A stretch of DNA of 64,000 nt from Pseudeuparius sepicola (lineage: Eukaryota > Arthropoda > Insecta > Coleoptera > Anthribidae). Under the pieces are notes generated by a model that saw only the letters and a list, made by a program, of their open reading frames with translations, searched no databases and was not told where the DNA came from. The position numbers were made by a program, and so were the translations under genes. How positions within the stretch are numbered: position 1 is the stretch's first letter; the number at the start of each line of letters is the position of its first letter. Location: NCBI GenBank assembly GCA_963920635.1, contig OY987300.1:56813415-56877414 (forward strand), read 5' to 3'. Below are positions 34,190-46,934 of the stretch, one piece after another.

Positions 34190-35609
34190 AACATTATTAA
34201 GAAATTTAACAAAAAATGTTTGTTTTTCGCGCCCTGTATCTCCGTCAATTTTGAGCTTTAGAAAAAAATGGTATAGGACTTTGTGGCATTAATTTTTCGT
34301 GTAGAATCGCCCTCTGAAATCCTGACGCATAATTTCCGGACACCCTGTATTTTTATTGATGAATTTATTGTACTGATTATCCACATCTATACGGCACTGC
34401 TTATGGCATCTTATTTTAAATTTGTGCTGTCGTTGCGATCTAAAACCTAAAGTGTTATTTAAAAAACGAAGCGCCTTTGTTTTTTATTTATTTATTTTCA
34501 TTTTTAAAATTACTAAAGAATTTTTATTGCTGATAATTTCCAGGCACCCTGCAAAACAGAACAAAAATCATACCTATTTTTGATATGCCACATGTTGAGC
34601 CCTCTTCCAAATTATTCTAATGGGAGGTATACATGCTTTTTTAGAGAATGTTGATAATAATCTCCCAAGATTTTTTATAAATCCGAGCATTCACAGACAC
34701 GTGCGCGGAAAAGTTTGTTTTATGACGCGTTGACTTGGATTCACACCGGCTAGAACTTTATGACGCGCATGGACCAATTTTTTCCCCGGAATCAATACAA
34801 TGCCCACCGTTCCCGAGACCAAACGACCATGCAACAATAACAAATATGAAATATCGCGCGAAACTTACCGCAGACATATTTTCCACTGTTTTCGCTTTGA
34901 AATTTACTACACCTATATGTGGATGAAAACACAATCAGACAACGTTACATCTGTTTCGTTCTTCCTTGATAAAACAATCGAAACCCTTCTTCATTCCAAT
35001 ATTGTGTTGGTTTTCACATAAATGTATGTTTTTGATGAACCTAACAGTGATTTTAAAAGATAAATAAGACGAAATGGAAAACTTATATCAATTTATTGTT
35101 GCCGTTGCCTTTGTTCTGTTATAGATATTTAAATTCTTGAATGGCCTAAAATTCCGTTTAAGATTGAGAAAAAAATTAACTATAAACTTGGAATAAAACA
35201 AAAAGAATATTAATTGATTATCGGTTGGACTGTTACGTAGTAATTAATAATAGTAATTTATAATATAAGTGCTAAAAGTGACATTTTATTTAGTGAGTTT
35301 GGCAAACGACGCCGAAGGCGGTGTGTTCCATCTCTTCGAACAAAATAATTAAAATCACTTTTACGTTATATCAAACAAAGACCATTATATAAAAGTATCA
35401 TTTTTAACGCATGCTTTCAGTGTCTAAAATGTAATTTTAGGACACTGGTGCTAAAAGTAAATCACTTTTAACACAGATGAGTCTTTGTAGAAAAATAAAT
35501 AATTATCAACTGGACTGTCCTATAAAAGTTATTGTAAATGTACAACATTTTAACACGGTAGGGCTCAAACGAAATTGCTATTGTGTAGAGAGATGTTCTT
35601 AAATAAAAA
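34190..35609. other. Intergenic DNA with small-element remnants
   Basis: CGCCCTGTATCTCC (34230) and GGACACCCTGTATTTTT (34342) are element-end-like. A GC-balanced patch at 34690-34900 has a 63-codon frame with no recognised domain. Segments around 35265-35475 repeat GTGCTAAAAGT and CACTTTTA blocks in both orientations. Confidence 0.3.
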
Positions 35610-35720
35610 AAATCTGCGGGCCAAATCCTTGAACTTTGGAAGCCTTTTCGCTATGCGGTCATCGGCTTCTCAGAAAATGGTTTATAAATAACACGGTAGC
35701 TGATAGTTTGAAGGACTCTG

Positions 35721-36107
35721 TTGAAAAAAGGCTTCTCCTTTTTGTACAGCACATGTTTGAAGAATGCACGAGACAAAGACATCTATATCGACTTGGCAGA
35801 TGCTTATGGAGATGTCATACGAATGCGAGAGAGGTCTAAACACATTCGCCAAGTTTTCTGCCGACAGTCAAGGCTTAATAAGAAAAAAGGCAAATTTTCG
35901 CATTTTATTATTGATGTAAAATTCATGAACTATATCTCCCCTGCGTATCGTTCAAAATATCTCAGAGACCTTTACCCAGGTATTGCACCTTGGCGCGCTT
36001 GTTTTAATCTGTGTGCCACAATTAATTTATTTAAGTCTGCGTTAATTAGTGATTATCTTTTCCTTGTAACAAAAACTTCTAGAGCAACCGTTCACCCATA
36101 CGCTTGA
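35721..36107 (+). CDS. Unrecognised 128-codon open frame, possible gene remnant
   Basis: This is the longest frame outside the LINE and GC-rich islands in this part of the window. It has no ATG at its start (the first codon is TTG); the first internal methionine opens at about 35823. The middle reads ARDKDIYIDLADAYGDVIRM, which looks protein-like, while the end is hydrophobic. A 67-codon frame in another phase overlaps the start, which might reflect a frameshift. No domain is recognised. Confidence 0.18.
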   Translation: MKKGFSFLYSTCLKNARDKDIYIDLADAYGDVIRMRERSKHIRQVFCRQSRLNKKKGKFSHFIIDVKFMNYISPAYRSKYLRDLYPGIAPWRACFNLCATINLFKSALISDYLFLVTKTSRATVHPYA

Positions 36108-36759
36108 GTCTCGTGTAACCTTTGTTGGAGAATGGTCCCATTTTTATGGTGCCCGCGCACGTTTTTGCATGCACTGTTTGTCAATTCTGTATTACACAAC
36201 GCAGTTGTGTATAGCCCGACAGGAATTACCTATAGTTACAACGGTTAGATTATAGTCTGAGGAAGAAATTGAGTGAAAGGTGCAATCTCGTGTTTTCGAA
36301 CAGTAATATACTTATTTATAACAATAATATGAAGTATTCGTCTAATTAAATGCTATGGGTTTGGCACATCAAAAAATTTCCAATTCTCTGCCAGGAGAAA
36401 ATGTATGCCATTTTTTATAAGATGTAGGGCTACTGTTTTCTTTTAATTACAATGAAAGATAGGCATCTAAGTAGGTTATCCAGTAATTTACATTGCGTGC
36501 TCATAACTCTGGCAGAATGGTAAGTATATTATCATATAGGCGGAGGAAAAATATTTTTCTGCCACAGGAAGCACAGTTCTTTTTATTATCGCCAAAATAG
36601 TAAGTTATTTCTTAACGGTTCAGGGTTCGGTTCAGGGCCATATTGTCTTATAACGAGCAAAGCATTTTACCACAAAGAAAATCACTGCTTATTTATTTAT
36701 TTCTTTAATTATTCACCCAAACAAGCATCAAGTACCTAATTATATTGAGAATACAAAAA
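36108..36759. other. AT-rich intergenic DNA, nothing recognised
   Basis: No supported feature was found in this stretch. Confidence 0.3.
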
Positions 36760-37030
36760 TATAATAATTCTCATCCTCACAATGCTCCAAACAAGGAGAA
36801 CCCTAGAAGCAACTGAATGCTTGTGCGGGGAGGGGGGTAATTACTATTATTTTGTCTTCCTTGCCATATTTGCGGCTAGAGCCGACTTTTGCCGATAGAA
36901 CTAGGATAGCAGTCGCTCAAGTACTACGGAAAACCCAAGAAAACCGTAGTACCTAGTCGCAGTGAGTGTAACACAATAATTAGTAAAGCACACAGATAAG
37001 GTTATTAAGGAGCAATACCGTGAATCGACA
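36760..37030 (-). repeat. Interspersed repeat family A, copy 5 (longest)
   Basis: About 270 bp in the orientation of copy 1, from ATAATAATTCTCATCCTCAC to GTTATTAAGGAGCAATACCG. It joins the blocks seen in copies 1 and 4 and so shows they belong to one unit. The sequence beyond 37030 is not shared with copy 4. Confidence 0.65.
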
Positions 37031-39579
37031 TTGTACTCGTTGTTGCCTTTATTACTTCAAAGCCATATTACGCGTGGAGTAATGGATCTTTCATTTGATG
37101 TTTGATATCATAAAAATATATAGGTACCTGAGAAAATGCCTGAGTTGCTTTTTGTTTATTCTGTCCGTTCTCCATCACGCGCATTTATGCATCTGGTTCA
37201 AAGAGCTCGGGATTAGGTGTGGTAAATTAATAGAAAATAGGGAGACCTGGCGGCGCCTCCAATCCTTTACGTTAAAGAGGTGATTATTAATATAATTGAG
37301 AACTCATTGTTCTAATAGGTACTCACGTGCCATTTTATAAAATCACAATTTCTTGGTATAATCACAAAATATATTAAAAGTTGTGTATACGCATACCGAA
37401 CGAAACACAAGGACCTACATACAGCACCATTTTGTACTTTCGACTAAACACCTTGACCAATGATAAGAACAAAACAAATTTTGTCTGCCATTACGTTACA
37501 ATGGTGAGTTTTTTATCGTGTTAAAAAATACCCGACTTTCGGGTTCACTCTATTGGGTATACCAAAATGATTTATATAGCGTTCAGTGAAACATTTAGTT
37601 AAGGAGGAACGGGTGTCAAATTTGATTTGATTTTTCTTTAACAATGCACAAGTGATCAGGAAAACCCAAGGAAAACCGACAAATTCAATTACCTACATTG
37701 TCGATTGATATTTTTTATATTGGACATACTTCATTCAAAGTTTATAATAGTTATATCACTTGTGTACCGCCAATAATTTTGTGAAAGATGTATTCAATAT
37801 CAAATCGCATGGGCTCAGTTTGTCATGATTTGAGAGGTGGTATGATGGCCCGCACAGTCATAAAGCTTAGTCTATAAGGGTCATATTTCTGGGGTTCCGT
37901 ATATACTTCAGAAAGCCATAAAGAAGGCCGAAAGGGCTTTATAGTTATTCGCGTGATGTGCTTTATGGGGGAAAAGTGTAATGTGGACGTTTAAAATTCA
38001 AACGCCTCCGCACGGAATATAAAGTTCGCCGTAATTCTGCTCGCAAACTCTCGAAGTCTTTAAAGTGGGTTTTGCATAAACGAAAAGCAAACCGCATGGT
38101 CCTCGACTACAAATTTACCACCGCCGATAACCCCGCGTCATTAAAAAATTTTCAACGTGACTTTTAATAGCTTCTTAGAATTAATTGCTTGCAGATCGTA
38201 TCTAAAGTGAATGAAAGCCTTATCGAAACAACGTATACATGACCTCTTCGATTGTTTACGTTCGCCGGAGCATTTCGTAACCACCCTTTAGTCAAACACC
38301 ATTTATTATGCAAAATATTTTGTAATTAAGCTAAACAGCTGTCTATCTCAATCTAACATAAATTATTGCTACATGAACTTTTCTCGCAGGCTTAACGAGG
38401 GACATGCTTGTTCAAATAGAAACAAACACGCGAATGAATATTATTTCCTGCACAGGTAACTTTTTCAAGTACTTTTCTCTCTTGAAAATCCAAGAAAGTA
38501 CGATCACTAAAAAAATTCAACAGTAAGACAGAAAAGTTGAAGGCTTGCACGACCTGTTGGTGAAGGCATCATGTATGTACCTATAGTTTAAAATTAATTT
38601 AATGTTATTATGCTGGCATTATTCAATGGTGTGTATGGTTTATGTTCGAGCCAGACATGGATGGTGTATAGCGAGAGACTCCGCCTAGTAAAAAAACTGG
38701 CACAATATCGCAGACCCGAACTCGTTACAATTTCAAAATGGCAACTTCAATAGAGAGATGGATTTCGCTTGATCGACAGACGTAATTTATCGTAAATGTC
38801 ACTCCAGTAAATCAAACTAATATAATGCTTATATTAGAGAACCCTATTGGAGGCAAGTGGAACGCCCCTTTTTATTAATATACGAGTTGTTCTCATACAT
38901 TATTGATATTAAAATGAATCATAAAATATTTTAAGTGTATTGAAAATGTACTCTATAGTTTTTAGTATGGTTTTGTTGGTTATTAACCCAAGGGAGTGAC
39001 AAAAATACGCATATTAGACAAATTAAGCTACAGGACGTTGTCTCATACTCAAAATAAATTATTTGTTTTCATTTTATCTGATGAACTTCGCTTTACTCAT
39101 GAATTTTAACAAGGTACTTATCAGTACACGATTTATTACAGGGTATACTTGTTCTAGTTATTTTAAATATAATAATTTGCTTGAGCAATTTTCTTCGTTT
39201 TTGGAGGAAATGCAATTATTGAACCTCAACGGGAAACCCAATATAAAGTATAAGTACCTTTAGTGACTACTAATGCAAAAACGGCCGAAATTGGCCGGTG
39301 AATAAGTAATTTATCCCGATCTCGGCGTATTATGTTGCCTCTTGCCCGCCCTCAATTAAAATGTGATATCCGCCAAGGGCAATAAATACGTGCGAGAAGG
39401 GCCCGAAAACCGTAGTGATATATGAACTGAGGTGTCTAATTGAGACCGCGAGAGCCGGTCATTGTGCAACAAATCTTTGAGGCCAGTCGCCTTCGGGTAC
39501 AATCCAAATGTGCAGGCAAGATATTTGTTGGTTGAGTTGAATACTCCTTTTGCATTGCATATTGCATCAATATTATACC
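37031..39579. other. Intergenic DNA, no gene recognised
   Basis: Mostly AT-rich. 37960-38300 and 39270-39450 have even composition and no repeat hallmarks, so they may be unique or conserved non-coding DNA. No open frame of interest was found. Confidence 0.3.
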
Positions 39580-39664
39580 TCTCTTGTCTTCTCTTCCCTT
39601 CCCTACCTTTCTTTCCCTTCCCTTCCTATCCCTTCCCTTCCCTCTCCTTCCTTTCTCTTCTCTT
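39580..39664 (+). repeat. Polypyrimidine tract
   Basis: About 85 bases are almost exclusively C and T, built from CTTCC/CTTTC variants with mirror-like symmetry. Such tracts can form intramolecular triplexes. It could also act as a very long splicing polypyrimidine tract, though no clear acceptor follows. Confidence 0.85.
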
Positions 39665-41082
39665 GTATTTTCTGAGGTCATCAAGGTCCATGCTCGTCGT
39701 CCAACTCATTGAAATAATGAAGAAAATGTCGACAGCATTGCACATCAATTCTTAGGAAATAAGAGAATATTATGCCTTGTAACTTTATTCCGATGTAATG
39801 AATAGCATGATCTTCCTTTTTGGTTTTCAATTATTCAATTCAATGGCTGTCAAAATTCAACGCCATAACAATCTGACCTAGTCCTAGAACAATGAAAAAA
39901 TATTGTATTCTATGGGCCTGTAAGATATTATATTGGCTGGTACTGTACTTGAACCCCACTTATTTATACATCAAGACTATTGTTGAAAATATATTAGAGT
40001 GATGCAGTTTCCTGACGCTGTCGCTTTCTGAGATACCGAAGGTGTTTAAGTCATTTATACAACGCTTTGGCGATTTTCGGATCGCACCTTTAGTTACGGG
40101 GTGCGATGTTTTCAGTCCGCTCCGCGAACTGGCCCCTTGCTGTTTACGAGCTAACGAACTTCGATAAATCTTGAAAGGCTACAGCCGAGCGCTTTTCCCG
40201 CAACTTTGATTTTATTTATTTATCCGTGAATTATTACTGCCCATTCAATTCCACTACGGCGAATCTAGTGACGTGGCAGCTATGTGTTATTCCGGTCCAA
40301 TTTATTATTCACGTGTGCACAGATTAAGCTAATTCGCTTTCCGTTATGAAAAAATTTGGATCAGCTTCTATAGCGAGGCATATCTACCTATACATACATC
40401 TTTCAATTTACGTTTTAAACGTTCAGCTCTGATTGAATTAAACAATCCAACTTATCATACATAATCGACGTGAAAGAAAAATATCATAATTATTTTTTTA
40501 TTTACATAAACTTTTGCTGGGCGTTTGGGAAAGGCGAACACAGATCGCTTCCCATACATTTCTCCAATCTCTATTTCCTTCAATCGTACTATAAGTCCTC
40601 CAATAAATTACGTTTCCGTCGATCCTTTATTCCCTTATATAGGACAGCGTTGACCCCGTTAATCTTATGGAGCCTATATGTCCGACCCATAAATTTGAAT
40701 ATTTCAGCCTATAGAGATAGAATCTATAGGAGCAGAGGCTTTTTATAGTGTTATAACCTATAGGTATATTTGTTTGGATGGAGAATCTTAGAAGTCTTCT
40801 TCGGATGAAAAATATAAACTAAATGAATGAGGGGGCAGTGAGGAGGTTGTATAAAGGGAATAGGAACTCCCGAAACGGGAGTATGGGGGAGGTAGTATGA
40901 CAATCGAGGCCGGGATGAGCTTTAAGGCGGCACCACACATGCGGAACTATTTGACAAACTATATTCGTGAATTCCCGAACACACTGGCCACACATTCAAC
41001 TTTTTGCCAAGCATCCAGTTCGGGACAGAACGTCGATGATTGTTCGTCATGTGGATTAACAATAATAATAATGTAGTGTCAA
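39665..41082. other. Intergenic DNA, no gene recognised
   Basis: AT-rich with balanced patches at 40030-40340 and 40900-41050. AAGGCGGCACCACACATGCG (40923) and GTTCGTCATGTGG (41042) could be ends of a small element. No gene is supported. Confidence 0.3.
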
Positions 41083-41166
41083 TCACGAACGATTATCCCT
41101 GCGTCATAATGGTCGAAAATGGAAATACCATTGTCGACCATTGTGACGCAGGGATAATCATTTGTG
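41083..41166. ncRNA. Pre-miRNA-like hairpin (possibly MITE-derived)
   Basis: An 84-base stem-loop with about 40-base arms that differ at only four positions. The shared core is GATTATCCCTGCGTCA with a following AATGGTCG. The terminal loop is about 4-6 bases. Length and stem shape are those of an animal microRNA precursor, but the near-perfect pairing and symmetry also fit a tiny MITE. Either strand could be transcribed. Confidence 0.5.
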
Positions 41167-41597
41167 ATATTTAGTATATTATATGAACATACTTTACATA
41201 AGAGATACACCTGTAATTATGTTTTAATTAAATTTATGTTATGTATTCAACATAGCCAAATCAACGAAATTTTACATCTTCTTTCTTGAGGCAAACGAAC
41301 CATGAAAAATATCTGGCAATGTAATAAAGAAGCATAAGCCAAGTGATATACTTAAAGTACTATATATTTACAGAGGCAGTTGAAACACATTAACCACTAT
41401 GACGTAGAAGAAATTCGTCCTGAAATATTAAAGGATATCCCTACAGGATTTTTCTTGGTGGGATAATATAGTTTATCTGATGCATTATGTATTTATCTTT
41501 ATCTTGTAATATAACGTTTATATATTAATATTATTATATTATAAATCTAACCTTTTAAAAAGGTTATTTCTATAGGTACCATTTTGGGGAGGTTCTC
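41167..41597. other. AT-rich intergenic DNA, nothing recognised
   Basis: No supported feature was found in this stretch. Confidence 0.3.
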
Positions 41598-42145
41598 TTA
41601 ATTCTCGGAGTGTACAAAAACTACCAAGTAGAAAAGTACCAGTGCTCGATTTTCGAGAAAAGTGCAGTGACGCAAACTGCATCCTGATCGATTCGTTTGG
41701 GAGAAGCAGGACGTTTCTCGTTTTGTCGCGTCTGCTCTTAAATTTGCCATAACTTTTGTGTTTGAGAAGTTTTTCGATTTCGGTAAAACATTTTTGTTTA
41801 TTCTACCCAAAGGAACTAGGTTACGAAGGCCTGGTAGGGACACCTAAAATAATTTTTTTCGTCTTTCTAATATGCAGCCTAAAATTTGGAGTTGTAACAC
41901 ATTTTATAATTTTTGCTTAAATTCCAAGTTAAAATTTTCGACTTTGAACATGTTACTGATCTACGTGAAAAATATTCCGATTTTTGTACCAAAATAGAAA
42001 ATATTCTCAAACAAAGAAGTTATGGCACGTTTAAGAAACACGAAAAAACCAAAAACACTTTGTACCTATCTGCCAAACGAATCGAAAAATTATCAGGCTG
42101 CTTTTGCGGCATTCAATTTTTCTGGAAATTGAACACTGGACACCT
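41598..42145. repeat. Inverted-repeat pair containing family F, copy 2
   Basis: 41630-41790 and 41990-42135 are diverged inverted copies: both contain CAAACGAATCGA and an AAGTTATGGCA block in opposite orientation. The right arm matches 16880-17180 directly. This is probably another old foldback element; a GGGACACCT motif lies near 41838. The 81-codon minus frame through the left arm is not a recognised protein. Confidence 0.5.
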
Positions 42146-42408
42146 TTAGCTTCCTACCTACTTTTTCTTTCTTTCTTTCTAGCTACTTTTTCTTTCTTTA
42201 TTTCTTTCCTTCTTTCTTTATTTTTCGATAAAAGTAAATAAATAAAAACGAAAATATTCCTACGAATTAATGTGTTTAATCTCAACAGTTTAACAGAATA
42301 TCAAATGGACAGGGTGTTCTTGAGATACGAATTTACAATTTTTTCAAGCGAAACAGCGGCTCGGGAATTTTCACAATTTTCTAGTTAAGTCGCACAACCT
42401 GCGTACCT

Positions 42409-44424
42409 ACAGGGTGATTCACCTAAAACTCCCTGGCTTCATATCTCAGCAACGAAATGAGATATTTTAGTTCTGTAAAAAGAGGCTAGTGGAGCTCGTT
42501 GAAGACTTTATTTTTAGGCTCAAATTGAATTTTTCTATTGCAAATTGTAGATGACGCTGCGGTCGAAAGAAACTTTTCGTTCGCACTGAATTGTCCTTCA
42601 ATTTTAAGCGTATTTTATACGATATAAACAAATTTTGAAACATCAACAGTTTTTTCATTACTCCACTTTAAAGTTGGCAGTGCATTGTGGAAAATTTGTA
42701 CCTAGTATAGACAATCCTAAGATTATTTCCAAAACTATATAAAAACGAGAAACTAATTTGAGAAGTTTCTAATAATCTCACAGAGTTGTTTTGTCATTTT
42801 AAATGTACAGGGTGTGCCAAAAGACCAACCCTCCCCCATTGACACTTTATTAGTCCAAGAGCCGGCCGCATGATTTCAACTCACATAAGGTTATAGAATA
42901 AGATGTTATGTAAAATGTAGAGTATATATCTTTACTTGAAGCGACTAGGTTGTCTCAGATAATATATGGGCCCGATCATTGTTATTTAAAGAAGTTGTGG
43001 TTAATTTTTAATTTTTTAATAGGTACAACCCGTCCCACGAACACTTTTACTACTTTTTCGCAAAAGTCTTTTGATAAATTTGAAAAGTGCCGTTCTAAAA
43101 ATTGAAGGAGGTGGTAAATTTCTTAATTTATAATTAGGTAGTTAATATTATTATAATATTTTTTTTTAAATTAATATTATTATATATTAATTAATATTAT
43201 TAATATTATTATAATAAGTTATAATTTCTTTCCAGTACCGAAAGAAACCTCGAAAATCCGATATTTAACCAAATTTCCCGACTCCCGATTTTCAAGTTTC
43301 GAGAAACGAGGCGGCTCAGGCGGCTGTAGAATTAGCGAAATTGACGGGAAATCCTGAGGAACCGCTATTAGAAATTGCGTGTTTTTTCTCAGTTTTTGAT
43401 TTTTCGGGGGCACCGGAAGCATCTGCACCTAACCTGAAGACTTGAGGGAAGCTTTAAAAATTCCGACCCCAGAGCCCCGAGCCGAAATAACTTAGCTGTA
43501 GCTCGGCGAAAAAGGGCAATTTCTGACAGTTTTCTGACTTTGGCTTTTAGGTGACGGGAAATGCCGACCAGTCAGATAAAAAAGATGCGTCCCATCTGCG
43601 TTGGTCGTTTTTTTTTTTGCCGAAAGTCCCTTATGACTCAAAAACGGGAAATAGGTAATTTGAAGTGAAAAAAATTTAGTTAAATATATAATATATTATG
43701 TTGACCCGTTCTCCGGTCATCTCGCCGGACCGTCAGATCTCCAGAAAAACGCGTTTGAAAAAATTTTTTACTGTGCATCAAACGGTATATGGTACTGGCT
43801 GTATAGCGGGACTTCGCACATAACTCGCGTCCCCGAGGTCCAGACTTCGCCCCGTCTTTCGCGCCGTAGTTAACAGCGGAGGATTCTCGGGGCCCCGAAA
43901 ATACGCCTATGAGATATCTGAAGGACCAAGGTACACTTTTTTGTTGCTCCATGGGCCTTCCTTTCTATTTCAACTTCTTTAAATAACAATGATCGGGCCC
44001 GCATATTAATTGAGGCAACCTAGTCGCTTCAAGTAAAGAAATATACTTTCTACATTTTACATAACATCTTATTCTACAATCTTAGGAGAGTTGAGATCAT
44101 GCGGCCGGCTCTCATACTATAAGTTTTTGAGACGCAACTTTTAAAACAAAAGTTGTAGCTTATTATAAACAGTTGTTGATCCATGCTGTGAATATACAGG
44201 GCATTTCTTAAAAGCGGAGTGAACTAAACGTAGGTACCTTTTTTTAATGGAAACACCCCATAAAATGTTTTTACGTATTACTTTGGTTACATCGTTTTGA
44301 CATATATTACTTTGATTACATCAAAAATCAAATTTTTTTTGATATTACATTTTTTTATGGACCTAAAATAATTTCATTTCGTTGCTGAGATATGAAGACG
44401 AGAGTTTTAGGTGAATCACCCTGC
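42409..44424. mobile_element. Long foldback element with ACAGGGTGATTCACC ends
   Basis: The ends are inverted copies of CAGGGTGATTCACCTAAAAC followed by TCATATCTCAGCAACGAAAT. The inner arms 42845-43000 and 43965-44115 are also inverted copies (they share GAAGCGACTAGGTTG in opposite orientation). A second ACAGGGTGTG motif at 42810 suggests nesting. The middle, 43010-43960, is unique, partly GC-balanced and non-coding as far as can be seen. No transposase was recognised, so it is non-autonomous. Confidence 0.75.
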
Positions 44425-45579
44425 ATAGTACCGCCGATGAAGCTCATAACAATTTTAGCCATAAAACGCCGCGGCATAGGTAATTGGTATTGTCGGTCCA
44501 ACCGTCGAAAAATGTGGATCGTGGTGCGGCGTCGGCCCCAATAGCGTTTTTTTGCGGGTCACCGCAGGAAAGTGGCGACCGGCGAAACCTTGTCCGTCCA
44601 ATTCCATCTCATTAGCGGAGGAAATGCCGGTGACAGCAGCCAGGAGTTGTCGTGTAGGGGCCTTATATAGAACCGGTTGTGCGGCCCTCGCCGGGCCTCT
44701 TATTACTCGACCAATCCCGCAGTTCTTCATGGCTATTCGATAAGGTTATCTGTGCTCTTTAGGTGCCGGCCCAGTGCCTCTAACAACCGTTATTGAGTAA
44801 TATAATGCGGCAATTAGTAGGGCCGCGTATCGGCGATTGTCTCGCCAGTCATTAGGCTACCGAAATGCTATCGCTCCGGACGAAACAAGAACAAAATTTA
44901 ATTCACTCCCGCCTGCATGTCCGCGGAAATTTTTATCGCACGGATGATGAATGGACACGGCCGCCGAAACGAGTTTAACGTTTCTGTTTGGTCGAAAAAT
45001 GTCGTGCGTACGTGCCGGCGCTGTTATGGTAGCGGCGGCCGTCTATACGGAGCACGCCCGTAGTATTGCCTTACAGTGTGTTGTTACGTGCGGTTACGGA
45101 GCACAAAGAAATAAACTCTGCGCATAGCTATACGAAATGGGATTTCTTTTCTTATTAGGATTCCGTGCACCTGACGACTTTTTAGACCAACCCCAGCTGT
45201 TTTTTTACTAATTTGACAATCAATCTACATATTAATAGGCTGCTATTCATCCTTCTGACATTGAAATAGATCAAGAACCAAGCAATTTGTACAAAACTGG
45301 CGATATACGTCGGGGACTAATCAACTGATCTGAACTAACTTACTCGTAGTGCATCACCCTGCATTCATCATGGCTACTAAGCAAAACCTAGACTCGGTTA
45401 AATGATAGCGGTTGTCCACTCGAACGACCCAGTCCGCCACATCGTCTTTGGTATAGCATACTGTTCCGCCATCAACGATGGCCTTTAAAAATATTAAAAT
45501 ATTAATTTTAAAGGCATCTGGCCAGTCAAGTACCTACCTATGGCATAGAATTTGTTCGAAACAGTTGAATCGTCAGCAT
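44425..45579. other. GC-rich unique segment (44450-45130) and flank
   Basis: 44450-45130 is CpG-rich, non-repetitive and different in texture from the transposon-derived DNA around it. Short frames on both strands are unconvincing. A conserved non-coding or regulatory region is possible. The rest, to 45579, is AT-rich without features. Confidence 0.35.
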
Positions 45580-45835
45580 GATACTCAAAGTGTTGGTGGG
45601 TAAAGATCCAATAAAAAAATACAAAAGATGTTTTCTCTGTGTCATCTCAAAATGCTGAATTTTTTTGAAACTTTATTCGCGTCAAAAATCGAGTAGATCA
45701 AACCGCCCCGGATATAGAAACGACCAAAGTCTAAAAATTACAGAAGCCTGCCAGTCAGTACGTAAGACCACATGAGTTAAGGTAGCCACAACAGGAAACG
45801 CACAGGAAATGTACCTATCATCTTAGGCAGTTACT
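45580..45835 (+). repeat. Dispersed repeat family C, copy 1
   Basis: This segment matches 51815-52052 in direct orientation, with blocks CAAAGTGTTGGTG, AAAGATCCAATA, CCAGTCAGTA, ATGAGTTAAGGT and ATCATCTTA. The identity is moderate. No coding capacity is shared between the copies. Confidence 0.6.
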
Positions 45836-46029
45836 TTGTTGTTGTCGACTTGAGTTTCAAAGAAATTGCAATATTAGAAGATAAGATTACCTAACTGTAT
45901 ATTCATAACCTTTAATTCTGGAAATTGTCAAAATACTATAACTATTATTGATATCAATAGCTTATATTTAGTGACATTTGCTAGTTAATTAGTCAAGCCA
46001 CGACTACCCTCCTGCTTTATTGATATTAT

Positions 46030-46082
46030 ATGCCACAAATGGCAACGAAGACAAAATAATAGTAATTGCCCCTTTCCCCCGC
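46030..46082 (+). repeat. Interspersed repeat family A, copy 6 (fragment)
   Basis: A short internal fragment, GCCACAAATGGCAACGAAGA followed by CAAAATAATAGTAATTGCCCC, matches the middle of the other family A copies in plus orientation. Confidence 0.55.
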
Positions 46083-46934
46083 GTAAAACTTTTTGACTAA
46101 ATCTCAACAAAAAAAAAAACCCGTCTGAAAACGTAATTTAACAAACAATTCTTTGCATAATATGTTCTCACGTCCACTCATGGTCTCTAGTATCTCTGCA
46201 TATTTGTCGCACTTTTTACGTCCTGTCTAGTACTGCTGCAGTAGTTGCAATAATGTATCTAACGTATATCGCGGTTCTTGCTTATTGTTCCTTTTGATAC
46301 AGTGGTATTAATGTGGGAGAGTGGGGAGGCGGAAACAAGCAGCTGGCTATGGAGAGCGTGGGGAGCTTCTAGTTCTGGGGAATTTGGGGTTCTTGCAGTA
46401 AACATTATTAAGCCTGCAGTTACTCACGCTGTGGTTGCGACGCATGAGTTATGTAGCACTGCAGAGTAATGATGCACAGCAGCCTCGCGTTCTGTATACG
46501 CCAGCTACAACTAACTGTGTTGTTAAATACAGGAGCTTTCTTGCTAATTTAGTGGTCCGCTTTTCGCTAATAAAGCACGAAATATACGCGCGTTTGTAGT
46601 TATTAAACATTTTTGGGTATAAAGTCGTGCCGGCGGCGGTGCTCTGTTCGTAATTTAAGGCATCCCGGGGCAACCCGAAACGAAACACGTTGTAAATTGC
46701 GAATTTCAGCACGGGGGCGCTGGTGCTGAGAGATTAAAGGCACCACTTACATGCTGCAATGTGTCGGCGGTCTATTCATAGTGCGGGGGTTGCGAAAAAC
46801 TCATAGTACGTGTTTACGCACCCGCAGCAATCATGAGGGACTTGCATGTAAATGAACTAGAGGCATATTGCCGTCCTAAGGAAAAACGCCATATCTACAT
46901 AAAAACAAAATTTGAGATTTTGACATATTTTGAA
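46083..46934. other. GC-balanced intergenic DNA, no gene recognised
   Basis: 46270-46890 is more GC-rich and non-repetitive. The 63- and 87-codon frames here are not recognised. It may be unique host DNA. Confidence 0.3.
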
